Of a DNA stretch of 64,000 nucleotides, positions 25,040 through 35,500 are shown piece by piece. How positions within the stretch are numbered: position 1 is the stretch's first letter; every line of letters begins with the position of its first letter. The notes under the pieces were generated by a model. It was not told the DNA's origin. It saw nothing but the letters and a program-made list of their open reading frames with translations, and did no database searches. The DNA is from Erythrobacter sp. AP23 (GTDB lineage: Bacteria; Pseudomonadota; Alphaproteobacteria; Sphingomonadales; Sphingomonadaceae). The stretch spans positions 1-64,000 of the forward strand of contig NZ_LNBY01000017.1 of the NCBI RefSeq assembly GCF_001542855.1, written 5' to 3'. The translations under genes were made by a program, and so were the position numbers.

Positions 25040-26959
25040 CTATTTGAGCGGGAGGATCTTACCGATGATGTATTCGGCGGCCTCCTCTGCGGTCATCTCG
25101 ACCGTGTTGACGCGGATTTCGGGGTCCTCGGGCGCTTCATAGGGGCTGTCGATTCCGGTGAAGTTCTGCAGCTTGCCCTCGCGCGCCTTCTTGTAGAGGC
25201 CCTTGACGTCGCGCGCCTCGGCAACTTCCAGCGGCGTGTCGACGTGGATCTCGATGAACTCGCCACCATCGATCATGTCGCGCACCAGCTGGCGATCGGC
25301 GCGGAACGGGCTGATGAAGGCGGTCAGCACGATCAGCCCGGCATCGGTCATCAGCTTGGCGACCTCCCCGATCCGGCGGATATTCTCGATCCGGTCGCTT
25401 TCGGTGAAGCCCAGATCCTTGTTGAGCCCGTGGCGGACGTTGTCGCCGTCGAGCAGGAAGGTGTGCCGGTTCATCAGCGCCAGCTTCTTTTCGACCTCGT
25501 TGGCGATGGTCGATTTGCCCGAGCCCGACAGGCCGGTGAACCACAGCACGCGCGGCGTCTGGTTCTTCATCTCGGCATGGTGTTTGCGCGAGATATCGGT
25601 CGGCTGCCAGTGGACGTTCTGGCTGCGACGCAGGCTGAAATGCAGCATCCCCGCGCCAACCGTGTGATGGGTGATCTTGTCGATCAGGATGAACCCGCCG
25701 AGCACGCGATTGTCCTCATAGGGATCGAACACGATGCGCTTGTCGGTGGTAATCTCGCACACGCCGATCTGGTTGAGATGGAGCGTCTTGCAGGCGAGAT
25801 GCGACCCCGAGCCCGCCGGATTGTTGACGTCGATCTCGTACTTGGGATGCGCCACGGTCACGCTGACGGTCTGCGTGCCGAGCTTGAGCCAGTAGGCGCG
25901 GCCCACGACCAGCGGCTCGTCGTCCATCCATACGATGGTGCTCTCGAACTGGTCGGCGACTTCGGGCGGGCTGTCGGCGGAGGCCAGCACGTCGCCGCGC
26001 GAGCAGTCGATCTCGTCCTCGAGCGTGATCGTCACCGACTGGCCGGCGACCGCTTCATCGAGGTCGCCATCCATCGTGACGACGGACCTGACTTTGCTGG
26101 TCTTGCCCGACGGCAGCGAGCGCAGCATGTCGCCCGGCTTGACGGTGCCGGTGGCGATCTGGCCCGCAAATCCGCGGAAGTCGAGATTAGGACGATTGAC
26201 CCATTGCACCGGCATCCGGAAGGGCTTCGCCTGGTTGGCGGTGTTGTTGACCTCAATCGCTTCGAGATGGTCGATCAGCACCGGGCCGTCATACCAGCCG
26301 GTGTTGTCCGAACGCGTGGTGATGTTGTCGCCGGCAAGGCCCGACATCGGGATGGCGGTAAAGCTTTCGATGCCGATGCTCTTCGCGAAGGCCTCGTAAT
26401 CGGCGACGATCGCGTCATATTTTTCCTGGTCGTAGTCGATCAGGTCCATCTTGTTCACGGCAAGCACCAGATTCGTGATGCCGAGCTGGTGGCACAGGAA
26501 ACTGTGGCGCTTGGTCTGCACCAGCACGCCCTTGCGCGCATCGATCAGGATTACGGCGGCGTCCGCGGTCGAGGCACCGGTCACCATGTTGCGCGTATAC
26601 TGCTCATGCCCTGGGCAGTCGGCGACGATGAACTTGCGCTTCTCGGTCGCGAAAAAGCGATAGGCGACGTCGATCGTTATGCCCTGTTCGCGCTCGGCGG
26701 CAAGGCCATCGACGAGGAGGGCGAAGTCGATTTCCTGCCCCTGCGTGCCAATCTTCTTGCTGTCGTTCTCGAGCGCAGCCAGCTGGTCCTCGAAGATCAT
26801 CTTCGAATCGTAGAGCAGGCGGCCGATCAGCGTCGATTTGCCATCATCCACGCTGCCGCAGGTGATGAAGCGCAGCATCGACTTGTTCTGGTGCTGCTCG
26901 AGATAAGCCTCGATATCCTCGGCGATCAGGGCGTCGGTCTTGTAGATCGGGTCGGTCAT
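25040..26959 (-). CDS. cysN: Bifunctional sulfate adenylyltransferase subunit 1 / APS kinase (CysNC)
   Basis: A 639-aa fusion. The N-terminal EF-Tu-like GTPase has [10 protein letters not shown] (P-loop), [11 protein letters not shown] (G3) and NKMDL (G4), and with CysD makes APS from ATP and sulfate. The C-terminal about 180 residues are APS kinase with P-loop GLSGSGKST and the [15 protein letters not shown] motif, making PAPS. The ATG shares one base with the TGA of cysD (TGATG), so translation is coupled. It converges on the CHAT peptidase gene with 30 nt between. Confidence 0.96.
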   Translation of the reverse strand: MTDPIYKTDALIAEDIEAYLEQHQNKSMLRFITCGSVDDGKSTLIGRLLYDSKMIFEDQLAALENDSKKIGTQGQEIDFALLVDGLAAEREQGITIDVAYRFFATEKRKFIVADCPGHEQYTRNMVTGASTADAAVILIDARKGVLVQTKRHSFLCHQLGITNLVLAVNKMDLIDYDQEKYDAIVADYEAFAKSIGIESFTAIPMSGLAGDNITTRSDNTGWYDGPVLIDHLEAIEVNNTANQAKPFRMPVQWVNRPNLDFRGFAGQIATGTVKPGDMLRSLPSGKTSKVRSVVTMDGDLDEAVAGQSVTITLEDEIDCSRGDVLASADSPPEVADQFESTIVWMDDEPLVVGRAYWLKLGTQTVSVTVAHPKYEIDVNNPAGSGSHLACKTLHLNQIGVCEITTDKRIVFDPYEDNRVLGGFILIDKITHHTVGAGMLHFSLRRSQNVHWQPTDISRKHHAEMKNQTPRVLWFTGLSGSGKSTIANEVEKKLALMNRHTFLLDGDNVRHGLNKDLGFTESDRIENIRRIGEVAKLMTDAGLIVLTAFISPFRADRQLVRDMIDGGEFIEIHVDTPLEVAEARDVKGLYKKAREGKLQNFTGIDSPYEAPEDPEIRVNTVEMTAEEAAEYIIGKILPLK

Positions 26960-27879
26960 CAGAAGTAGCCCTCCTGCTTCTTCTTCTCCATCGACGCGTC
27001 GCCCGCGTCCTTGTCGATCACGCGGCCCTGGCGCTCGCTGGTGGTGGTGAGTAGCATTTCCTGCACCACTTCCTGCAAGGTGGACGCCTCGCTTTCCACG
27101 GCGCCGGTCAGCGGGAAGCAGCCCAGCGTGCGGAAGCGGATCGAGCGGGTGGTGATCTCCGGGCGATAGCCCATGGCCTTCTCGAGCCGGTCGATATCGT
27201 CGGCCATGAAAAGGCCGCCATCGTGCTCGTAGGTCGGGCGCTTGGCGCTGAAATAGAGCGGCACGATCTCGATGTTCTCGGCCATGATGTACTGCCAGAT
27301 GTCGAGCTCGGTCCAGTTGGACAGCGGGAAGACGCGGATGCTCTCACGCTTCTTCTTGCGCGCGTTGTAGAGGTTCCACAGCTCGGGACGCTGGTTCTTC
27401 GGGTCCCAGCCATGCGTGGCGGTGCGGAAGGAAAAGATGCGCTCCTTCGCGCGGCTCTTCTCCTCGTCGCGGCGTGCACCGCCGAAGGCCGCGTCGAACC
27501 CGTGCTTGTCGAGCGCCTGCTTGAGCCCCTCGGTCTTCCACATGTCGGTGTGCAGCGGGCCGTGGTCGAACGGGTTGATCCCGCGCTCGGCGGCTTCCGG
27601 GTTCTGATGGACGATCAGTTCCATCCCCGCATCTTCTGCGGCCTTGGCGCGCAGCTTGTACATTTCCTGGAACTTCCACGTCGTATCGACATGCATCAGC
27701 GGGAACGGCGGGGGCGAGGGGTAGAAGGCCTTTTTGGCAAGGTGCAGCATCACGGCGCTGTCCTTGCCGATCGAATAGAGCATCACCGGCTTGTCCGCCT
27801 CGGCGGCGACTTCGCGCATGATGTGGATGCTTTCGGCCTCGAGCCGCTGCAGATGGGTCAGGGTCCTGGCGTCGGTCAT
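26959..27879 (-). CDS. cysD: Sulfate adenylyltransferase subunit 2 CysD
   Basis: A 306-aa protein. It is the ATP pyrophosphatase-type subunit of ATP sulfurylase. The PP-loop [13 protein letters not shown] (about residues 36-48) is intact, as are the [21 protein letters not shown] segment and the C-terminal GRVIDKD...[10 protein letters not shown] signature. It is the first gene of cysD-cysNC. The upstream region shared with the divergent LuxR gene holds an 18-bp palindrome. Confidence 0.96.
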   Translation of the reverse strand: MTDARTLTHLQRLEAESIHIMREVAAEADKPVMLYSIGKDSAVMLHLAKKAFYPSPPPFPLMHVDTTWKFQEMYKLRAKAAEDAGMELIVHQNPEAAERGINPFDHGPLHTDMWKTEGLKQALDKHGFDAAFGGARRDEEKSRAKERIFSFRTATHGWDPKNQRPELWNLYNARKKKRESIRVFPLSNWTELDIWQYIMAENIEIVPLYFSAKRPTYEHDGGLFMADDIDRLEKAMGYRPEITTRSIRFRTLGCFPLTGAVESEASTLQEVVQEMLLTTTSERQGRVIDKDAGDASMEKKKQEGYF

Positions 27880-27931
27880 TGGGTGGCTCCGCTATTCTTC
27901 GCAATGAAATAGGTCGGCGTGGCGCATATGG

Positions 27932-27949
27932 ACCTCCCAAATGGGAGGT
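27932..27949. promoter_or_regulatory. 18-bp palindrome between cysD and the LuxR-type gene
   Basis: The sequence acctcccaaatgggaggt is a perfect inverted repeat (7-bp arms, 4-nt AAAT centre). It lies 52 nt upstream of cysD and 15 nt upstream of the divergent regulator's ATG (27965), which suits an operator shared by both promoters. It also contains GGGAGG, which may be mistaken for a Shine-Dalgarno. Confidence 0.6.
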
Positions 27950-27964
27950 GATAGAAAAAGTTGC

Positions 27965-28963
27965 ATGCGTATTCCCAATCTCGGCGAGACCGATCTGCTG
28001 GTGCCGCTGCATTCGGGCGTGTTCGAACAACCCATGTGGCAGACCTTCCTGCGCCAGCTGAGGCGGGTGTGCGAGGCGCAAGGCGTGTCGATCCGGCTCG
28101 AAAGTGCGGGCGAAGGCGGCGACGTCACGCTGGCGGAGGGAAACACGTTCGCTCTTGCCAAGGCCGATATGCGCGAAGGGAGGGTCTATTCGGGCGAGGA
28201 ATTGGGCACCGGGCATGTATCGCTGCGCGCCGTTCGGCTCGGGAACGAGGGCCTTGCGCTCACGCTGGTGGTCCTGTCTCCCGGCGCGCCCGGGGCCGAG
28301 ATTGCCAGCCTGATTTCGGCGCTCGTGCCGCATCTGCGTGTCGCGTTGCAGGTGCTTGCCTCGCTCGAGCGCGAGCGCAGCCGCGCCTCGGTCAGCGCAG
28401 AGGCCTTTCGCCGAATGAATTTCGGCTGGATCGCACTCGACGAACGCTGCCGCATCGTCGATCTCGATGCGCAGGCCGAGCGGCTCCTCGCGCGCTCGGG
28501 CGCCTTGCGCCGCGGACCTTACGACCGGCTGGTCCCGGCCCTGCCCGCGATCGACCGCCAGCTGACCGCGCTCGTCAAGGCCATGGCGGGGGACCGGCGC
28601 CATCGCCCCCGCGCGATCAATCTCAGCCAGGATCCGTGGACCGACATCCTCGTTGCGCCCGTGCGGATCGAGGCGCTCGCCGGAAAGGATAAGGCGGTGG
28701 CAGTGGTCTATCTGCGTGGCGACCGCTCCTCTAGTGCCGACCGGCACGAACAATTGGTCGATGTCTTCGACCTGACGCCCGCCGAAGCGCGGCTCGCCTG
28801 GTCGCTCGCGCAGGGGCTCTCGATTGCGCAGGCGGCGAAAGCGCATGGGCTGACCGTGGAGACCGCGCGCTATTATTCGAAGAAAATCTACGCCAAGACT
28901 GGCGCGCGGGGACAGGTGGACCTGGTGCGCAATATCCTTACCGGGGTGCTGGCGCTGGCCTGA
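27965..28963 (+). CDS. LuxR-type helix-turn-helix regulator
   Basis: A 332-aa protein. The C-terminal about 65 residues are a LuxR HTH: FDLTPAEARLAWSLAQGLSIAQAAKAHGLTVETARYYSKKIYAKTGARGQVDLVRNI is visible in blocks, with the family's 'LTPxExxh' start and 'V-x-T-x-R-x-x-h-x-K-h-x-x-K-x-G-x' recognition helix (Thr-Val-Glu-Thr-Ala-Arg). The N-terminal region has no clear receiver; about residues 140-250 look PAS-like (FGWIALDERCRIVDLDAQAERLL). It is divergent from cysD, but control of sulfur genes is only positional evidence. The ATG at 27965 is chosen; an in-frame ATG at 27941 lies within the palindrome. Confidence 0.82.
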   Translation: MRIPNLGETDLLVPLHSGVFEQPMWQTFLRQLRRVCEAQGVSIRLESAGEGGDVTLAEGNTFALAKADMREGRVYSGEELGTGHVSLRAVRLGNEGLALTLVVLSPGAPGAEIASLISALVPHLRVALQVLASLERERSRASVSAEAFRRMNFGWIALDERCRIVDLDAQAERLLARSGALRRGPYDRLVPALPAIDRQLTALVKAMAGDRRHRPRAINLSQDPWTDILVAPVRIEALAGKDKAVAVVYLRGDRSSSADRHEQLVDVFDLTPAEARLAWSLAQGLSIAQAAKAHGLTVETARYYSKKIYAKTGARGQVDLVRNILTGVLALA

Positions 28964-28974
28964 CAATTATCAGG

Positions 28975-29070
28975 CATTGCGAGGAGCCGCAGGCGACGCG
29001 GCAATCTATGGCGCCGGGCGGGCTGCGGGCTCCGGTGATGGATTGCTTCGCGGCTTCGCCGCTCGCAATG
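28975..29070. repeat. Palindromic intergenic repeat (CATTGCGAG type)
   Basis: The left arm 28975-29008 (cattgcgag...gcaatcta) is matched in inverted orientation by 29039-29070 (tggattgc...cgcaatg), with about 30 nt between. It fills the gap between two convergent genes. Arms beginning CATTGCGAG and ending GCAATC are a widespread bacterial REP-like form. No second copy was seen in the window. Confidence 0.65.
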
Positions 29071-29078
29071 ACTTCGAT

Positions 29079-29816
29079 CTAGTCGGTGCGGGCGGTCAAA
29101 TCGGGCCAGAAATTGTCGGCGCCGCGTGCGATGACTCTGCTGCCGAGTTTCGCGCTCCAATAGGCGTCGTTGCCGTGTTCGGAGCGCCATTGCCACAGGC
29201 GGCGGGTGAGGTGTTGCAGGCTGTATTCCTGCGTGAAGCCGATGGCCCCGTGGACCTGGTGCGCGATCGCCGTGCCGACTTCGACCGCCCGGTTCGCGCG
29301 CAGCTTGGCGGCCGCAATCTCGAAATCGGCGGCTCCGCGATCGAGCGCCTGCGCGGCTCCCATCGCCGCACAATTGGCGGCAGCCGCCTCGCAGGCGAAA
29401 GTGGCAAGGCTCTGCTGCACCGCCTGGAACCTGCCCAACGGCCGACCGAACTGCTGGCGCTCGTTGACGTAACCGACCGACAGCGCGAGCGCCGCGTCGA
29501 GCGCTCCGGCTATCTGGCAAGAGCGTGCGAAAGCCATCGCAAGTTCGCGGTCAACGCCCTCGGCCCGCTGGATCACCAGCGCTGGGAGGTCGATGCCGAG
29601 CGCGTGATATCCGGAAAGCCGGAAGACGGTCAGTGCATCGAGCCAGTCGCCGCCGAAGCCGCCCTCGGCCTCGGACACCAGCAGCAGCGGCAGGCCGAGT
29701 TCCTCGAGGCGTGAAAGGTCGCGCTCCTCGCTTGCGTTCGGGCCGAGTTCTGCGAACAGCGGATCGGCCATTTCCGCCAGCATGCGGCGGGTGTCGCTCA
29801 TCCCAAGGTCCGTCAT
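29079..29816 (-). CDS. Short acyl-CoA dehydrogenase-like protein lacking the middle domain
   Basis: A 245-aa protein; normal family length is about 380. Residues 1-90 match the N-terminal helical domain (LEELGLPLLLVSEAEGGFGGD), and from about residue 98 the sequence goes straight to the C-terminal helical domain: YVNERQQFGRPLGRFQAVQQSLA, then HQVHGAIGFTQEYSLQHLTRRLW (FAD/dimer contacts). The roughly 110-residue beta domain is absent. The ATG overlaps the TGA of the full-length partner by four bases (ATGA). Adjacent unequal ACADs that form heteromers are known (for example the mycobacterial ChsE pairs), so a mixed complex is likely. Confidence 0.82.
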   Translation of the reverse strand: MTDLGMSDTRRMLAEMADPLFAELGPNASEERDLSRLEELGLPLLLVSEAEGGFGGDWLDALTVFRLSGYHALGIDLPALVIQRAEGVDRELAMAFARSCQIAGALDAALALSVGYVNERQQFGRPLGRFQAVQQSLATFACEAAAANCAAMGAAQALDRGAADFEIAAAKLRANRAVEVGTAIAHQVHGAIGFTQEYSLQHLTRRLWQWRSEHGNDAYWSAKLGSRVIARGADNFWPDLTARTD

Positions 29817-30949
29817 CGAAGCCCCAGCCCCCTTGCGATGATGCCCTTGATGATCTCGCGCGTTCCCCCGCGCAGCGAAAAACTGGGGCTGACCTGGAGC
29901 AGGTAGAAGCAGACCGCGTGCAGAACCTCGGCTTCGGCATCGCCGAAATCGACCGCCGCCTGCACCAGCTGCGGGATCGCCTGCTCGTAGGAATTGCCGA
30001 GGTCCTTGACGATGGTCGCCTCCAGCGCCGGATCCTCTCCGCGCGCCAGCTTGGCCGCGACCGAGGCGCTCATCAGGCGCAGGGTCCATGCCTCCGCCGC
30101 CAGCCGCCCGACCAATTGCGCCAGTGCCGGATCGTCCTTCGCGCCGGCATAGCGCACCAGTTCGAGGAACAGCACCATGGAGGACAGGTATCGTTCCGGC
30201 CCCGAGCGTTCGAGCGAGAGTTCGGCCGTTGCCTGTTTCCATCCTTCGCTCTCCACGCCGAGCAGGGCGCTAGCCGGCAGGCGCACGTCCTCGAAGAACA
30301 CCTCGTTGAATTCATGCGCGCCGGTAAGGTCGACGATCGGCTGCACGCTGACGCCGGGCGCATCCATAGGGATGACGAATTGCGAGAGGCCCGCCTGCCG
30401 CTCGCTTCCCTCTTCGCTGCGGACCAGCGCGATCATGAAATGGCTGACATGCGCGCCGGTGGTCCAGACCTTCTGACCATCGATGACCCACTCGTCCCCG
30501 TCGCGCCGCGCGGAGGTGCGCACCGAGGCGAGATCGGAGCCCGAGCCCGGTTCGCTGAGTCCGATGCAGGCATAGGCCTCGCCGCGCGCGATCGCGGGCA
30601 CCCAGCGGCGCTTCAATTCCTCGTTGCCGAGCCGCAGCAACAAAGGCGCGCTCTGCCGGTCGGCGATCCAGTGCGCGCCGACCGGGGCACCCGCCGCCAG
30701 CAGTTCCTCGATCACCACGTAACGTTCCAGCTGGCTGCGTTGGTGCCCGCCGTACTCCTTGGGCCAGGTCATGCCGAGCAGTCCCGCTTCGCCCAGTTTA
30801 CGGCTGAAAGCGGGGTCGGCCTTGGTCCAGCTGTTGGCGCGGCGGACGGGATCGCTCTCCCCGTGCTCCGCTACCAGCGTACGCACCTGCTCGCGCAGGG
30901 CAGGCGCAGTATCGGGCCAGTCGACCGTTTCGGTGACGAAGGTCTGCAA
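29813..30949 (-). CDS. Acyl-CoA dehydrogenase, full length
   Basis: A 378-aa flavoprotein. It catalyses FAD-dependent alpha,beta-dehydrogenation of an acyl-CoA and passes electrons to ETF. It has an N-terminal helical domain (GLLGMTWPKEYGG), a beta domain with GLSEPGSGSDLASVRTSARRDGDEWVIDGQKVWTTGAH (shown in parts), and a C-terminal helical domain ending SLRGGTREIIKGIIARGLGL. The usual catalytic Glu/Asp region is hard to place by eye. The start is TTG at 30949, with GAGAGGAG seven bases ahead; an upstream in-frame ATG (31012) lies beyond that RBS. It is the first gene of a two-ACAD operon. Confidence 0.9.
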   Translation of the reverse strand: MQTFVTETVDWPDTAPALREQVRTLVAEHGESDPVRRANSWTKADPAFSRKLGEAGLLGMTWPKEYGGHQRSQLERYVVIEELLAAGAPVGAHWIADRQSAPLLLRLGNEELKRRWVPAIARGEAYACIGLSEPGSGSDLASVRTSARRDGDEWVIDGQKVWTTGAHVSHFMIALVRSEEGSERQAGLSQFVIPMDAPGVSVQPIVDLTGAHEFNEVFFEDVRLPASALLGVESEGWKQATAELSLERSGPERYLSSMVLFLELVRYAGAKDDPALAQLVGRLAAEAWTLRLMSASVAAKLARGEDPALEATIVKDLGNSYEQAIPQLVQAAVDFGDAEAEVLHAVCFYLLQVSPSFSLRGGTREIIKGIIARGLGLR

Positions 30950-31080
30950 GGGCTCTCCTCTCTCGCGCACTGCTCTCGCCAATCTCACGCCGCAGCGCAA
31001 GACCCGTTGCATCGAGCAACGAATCCCGACAGTGTATGAGGCAAGAGACGAATCCCCAGATTTGCGCGAGGAGAGAGCAG

Positions 31081-32502
31081 ATGACCGACTACAAGAACCT
31101 GATCGACGGCGAGATGGTCGATAATGGCGAATGGCTCGAGGTCCTGAACCCGGCCAACGAGCAGGTCGTCGGCCGCGTGCCCGCTTGCGGCAAGGACGAG
31201 CTCGACCGCGCAGTCGCCGCCGCCCGCCGCGCCTTCAAGGAGTGGAAGAAAACGAGCGCAGAGAAACGCCAGAAGGTCGTTCAGGGCATCGCCGCCGCGA
31301 TCAAGGAGAACGCCGACGAGCTCTATCGCCTGCTCACCACCGAGCAGGGCAAGCCGCATGCACAGGCGCAGCAGGAGATTTACGGCGCTGCGGGCCTCGC
31401 CGCCGCGCAGTCGACGCTGACGCTCGACGATGTAGTCAATCAGGATGACGACACGCGCCTCTCGCGCACCCGCCGCGTGCCGGTGGGCGTGGTCGGCGGT
31501 ATCGTGCCGTGGAACTTCCCGGTCATGATGGCGATCCAGAAGATCGTCCCTGCGCTGGTCGCGGGCTGCACCATCGTGCTCAAGCCCTCGCCCTTCACCC
31601 CGCTCACCACGCTGCGGATTGCAGAGTTGATCAAGGACGTCGTACCCGCCGGGACAGTCAATATCATTACCGGCGAGGACAGTCTCGGCCCGATGATTAC
31701 CGAGCATCCGGATATCGACAAGATCACCTTCACCGGCTCGACCGCTACGGGGAAGAAGATCATGGAAGGCGCGAGCGGGGACCTGAAGCGCATCACGCTG
31801 GAACTCGGCGGTAATGATGCCTCGATCGTGCTGCCCGATGCCGATGTCGAGAAAGTGGCCGAACAGCTCTTCTGGTCGAGCTTCTCCAACGCCGGCCAGG
31901 TCTGCATCGCGGCCAAGCGCGTCTACATCCACAAGGACATTTACGACGATCTGTCGAAGGCGATCGCCGAATATGCCAAGACCGTGGTCGTGGGCGACGG
32001 TTCGCAGCAGGGCACGGGCGTCGGTCCGATCCAGAACAAGAAGCAATACGAGCGCGTGCTCGAGCTGATCCAGGACGCCAAGGACAATGGCTACAAGTTC
32101 CTGACCGGCGGGGACAAGGACCCCTCGGGCACGGGCTATTATGTGCCGATCACCATTCTCGACAATCCGCCCGAGGATGCGCGGATCGTGGCCGAGGAAC
32201 AGTTCGGCCCGGTCATGCCGCTGCTCAAGTTCGACAGCGTTGATGAAGTCATAGAACGGGCGAACAATTCGGAATACGGCCTCGCGGGCGCGGTCTGGAC
32301 CAAGGACACCGACAGGGGCGTCGAGATTGCCGAACAGCTCGAAACCGGAACGGTATGGATCAACGAATTCATGCATTTGTCGCCCTTTGCGCCCTTCGGC
32401 GGGCACAAGCAGTCGGGCTTCGGCGCCGAATACGGCTTGGATGGGTTGAAGGAATTCACCTATCCGCAGGTCATCACGGTCAAGCGCGACGCGGCCGTCT
32501 GA
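31081..32502 (+). CDS. NAD(P)-dependent aldehyde dehydrogenase
   Basis: A 473-aa ALDH-superfamily enzyme oxidising an aldehyde to the acid. Seen are the cofactor segments GIVPWNFPVMMAIQK (Asn) and FTGSTATGKKIM, the general-base Glu in ITLELGGND, and the nucleophile Cys in FSNAGQVCIAAKRV. The GFGAEYGLDGLKEFTYPQVI end is standard for the class. GAGGAGAGAG lies before the ATG at 31081; 45 nt of extra frame upstream is not needed. It is divergent from the acyl-CoA dehydrogenase pair, with which it may share CoA-ester or aldehyde breakdown. Confidence 0.92.
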   Translation: MTDYKNLIDGEMVDNGEWLEVLNPANEQVVGRVPACGKDELDRAVAAARRAFKEWKKTSAEKRQKVVQGIAAAIKENADELYRLLTTEQGKPHAQAQQEIYGAAGLAAAQSTLTLDDVVNQDDDTRLSRTRRVPVGVVGGIVPWNFPVMMAIQKIVPALVAGCTIVLKPSPFTPLTTLRIAELIKDVVPAGTVNIITGEDSLGPMITEHPDIDKITFTGSTATGKKIMEGASGDLKRITLELGGNDASIVLPDADVEKVAEQLFWSSFSNAGQVCIAAKRVYIHKDIYDDLSKAIAEYAKTVVVGDGSQQGTGVGPIQNKKQYERVLELIQDAKDNGYKFLTGGDKDPSGTGYYVPITILDNPPEDARIVAEEQFGPVMPLLKFDSVDEVIERANNSEYGLAGAVWTKDTDRGVEIAEQLETGTVWINEFMHLSPFAPFGGHKQSGFGAEYGLDGLKEFTYPQVITVKRDAAV

Positions 32503-35500
32503 TCACGCGTCCTGATCCGGGCGGGGCGGGCCGAAGCCCCCTCCGCCCGGGGTCAGGATCACGAAGGCATCGCCGGGCTGCATTTCGGCCGACCCTGTCG
32601 CGCTGATTTCCTCGCGCGTGCCATCTGCGCGTTCGACCCAGTTGCGACCAGGAGAGGCGTCCTCGCCTCCGCAGATACCGCGCGGTGCCACTTCACGCCG
32701 GTTGGCGAGCATGTTGGCGCGCATCGGCTCGAGGAAGGTGATCCGCCGCTCCACTCCGTCGCCGCCCGTGAAGGTGCCTTCGCCGCCAGAGCCGTGGCGA
32801 ATGGCGAAGCGGTCGAGCCTGACGGGCAGCCGCGTTTCGAGGATTTCCGGATCGGTCAGCCGCGAATTGGTCATGTGCGTCTGCACCGCGCTGGTGCCGG
32901 GATGGTCGATCCCTGCGCCCGAACCGCCGCAGATCGTCTCGTAATACTGGTGCGCCGCGTTGCCGAAGGTGAAGTTGTTCATCGTCCCCTGCGCTGGCGC
33001 GAGGCGGCCGGTCGCTGCGAAGAGCGCGTCGGTCACCACCTGGCTGGTCTCGACATTGCCCGCGACCACCGCCGCGCCCGGGTAGGGATTGAGCATGGAG
33101 CCTTCGGGCACGACCAGCTCGACCGGGCGCAGGCAGCCGTCGTTCATCGGGATCGCATCGTCGATCAGCGTGCGCACGACATAGAGCGCGGCGGCGCGGG
33201 TGATCGATTTGGGCGCGTTGAAATTGCCGGGAAGCTGGTCGCTGGTGCCGGTAAAGTCGAACACTGCGGAGCGCGCCTCGCGGTCGATGCGGATGGCGAC
33301 TTTCACAGTTGCGCCATTGTCCATCGGATAGGCGAAGCTGCCGTCGTCTAGCTTGCCGAGCAGCCGACGTACGCTTTCCTCCGCATTGGCGAGAACGTGG
33401 TCCATATATGCGCTGACGACCGCGGCCCCTTGGTCGCGCGCGGCGGCATGAAGCAATTCCTGCCCACGCGTGCAGGCTGCAAGCTGGGCGCGCAGGTCGG
33501 AGATATTGCGGTCGGGATTGCGCGCCGGGTAGGTGGCCGAGGCGAGAAGTTCGCGCATTTCTGCCTCGCGGAAGTGCCCCTCGTCCACTAGCAGCACATT
33601 ATCGATGAGGACGCCTTCCTCCTCGATTGTGCGGCTTTCGGGCGGCATGGATCCGGGCGCAATCCCGCCGATGTCGGAATGGTGCCCGCGCGCGGCGACG
33701 AAGGCATCGGGCTCGCTAGCATTGTCGCCGAAGAACACAGGCACGATGACCGTGATGTCGGGGAGGTGCGTGCCGCCCCGGAAGGGATCGTTGAGGACAT
33801 AGGCGTCGCCTCGCCGGAACCCGCGCCCGCCGCGCTGGTCGCCCCGCGCCTCGATCACTCGCGCGATGCTGTCGCCCATGCTGCCGAGGTGCACCGGGAT
33901 ATGCGGCGCATTGGCGATCAACGCGCCGCTCGCATCGAACAGCGCGCAGGAAAAATCGAGCCGCTCCTTGATGTTGACCGAGGTCGCGGTCGACTGGAGG
34001 ACGACGCCCATCTCCTCGGCGATGGCCATGAAGAGATTGTTGAAGATCTCTAGCCTGACGGGATCGACTTCCGTCCCCGCCGCTCGTTCGCGGGTAAGCG
34101 GAACCGCTCGGGTGAGGACGAGGCCGCCGTCCTCGGCGAGCCGTCCCTGCCAGCCCTCCTCGACCACGGTGGTAGAGGAGGGGTCGATGATCAGCAGCGG
34201 TCCGTCGCGGGTTTCGCCTTGGGCCATCGCGGCACGTTCGAGCGTGGGCCAGTGGCCCGATGCTGTGCCGCTGGCGGCGATGGGTTCGGCCTCGAGCGCT
34301 CCTAGTCCGCCCGAAGTGCCGCTCGCCTCGACGCTCAGCGCCTCGACGATGATCGGTGCCTCGGCGTCGGAATAGCCGTAACGCTGGCGGTGGAGCGTCC
34401 GGAACTGGCGGTCCATTTCGGCCATGTCAGTGCAATGGATGGCAAGCAGGCTGTCGCTGCCCTCGAACCTTAGCCGGGCGCGGGCTTCGAGCGTGATGGC
34501 GTGTTGATCGATGCCCTGTTCGAGCAATGCTTCCCGCGCTTCGCTTTCGAGCGCGCCAAGCTCTTCCGAGAACCCGGCTTCGAGCCCCCGCACAATGCTC
34601 ACCTCGCGGATCGCCTTCACCGGAGCGAGGCCGATCCCGTAGGCCGAGAGGATGCCCGCGAGCGGGTGGACGAGCACGGTCTCCATCCCCAGCGCATCGG
34701 CCACGCGGCAAGCGTGCTGACCTCCCGCGCCCCCGAAGCAGGCAAGCGCGTAGCTTGTAACATCGTGCCCGCGCGCAACGCTGATTTTGCGGATAGCGTT
34801 GGCCATGGAATCGACCGCGATTTCGAGAAAGCCCTCGGCGATTTCTTCGAGCGATTTGGACGCGTTCAGCGCTGCCGCGACCTCTTCCAGCCGCTTTCGT
34901 GAGCGGCCCGGGTCGAGCGGCTGGTCGCCGCTTGCCCCGAAGACGCTCGGGAAGAAGGCCGGGTCGATGCGGCCGAGGAACAGGTTGCAGTCGGTCACCG
35001 TCAGCGGGCCGCCCTTGCGGTAGCAGGCAGGTCCCGGATCGGCGCCTGCGCTTTCCGGCCCGACGCGGAAGCGTCCACCGTCATATTGGCAGATCGATCC
35101 GCCACCCGCCGCCACTGTGTGAATCTGCATCATCGGCGCCGCGACTCGCACGCCCGCCACCACGCTGTCGCCGGTCAGCTCGTATTCGCCCGCATAATGC
35201 GCGACGTCGGTGCTGGTCCCGCCCATATCAAAGCCGATCAGCTTGCGATGGCCCAGTGGCTCGCTCGCCGCGACCATCCCGACCACGCCGCCCGCCGGTC
35301 CGGACAGGATCGCATCTTTCCCTCGAAACGCGCCGACCTCGGCCAGCCCGCCGTTCGACTGCATGAAGCGCAGCGTGCCGACCTCGGGAAGACCCGCCTG
35401 CAGCCCGTCGGTGTAGCGCCGCAGCACGGGCGAGAGATAGGCATCGACCACCGTTGTATCGCCTCTCGGAACGAGGCGGATCAGCGGGGAGACTTCGTGG

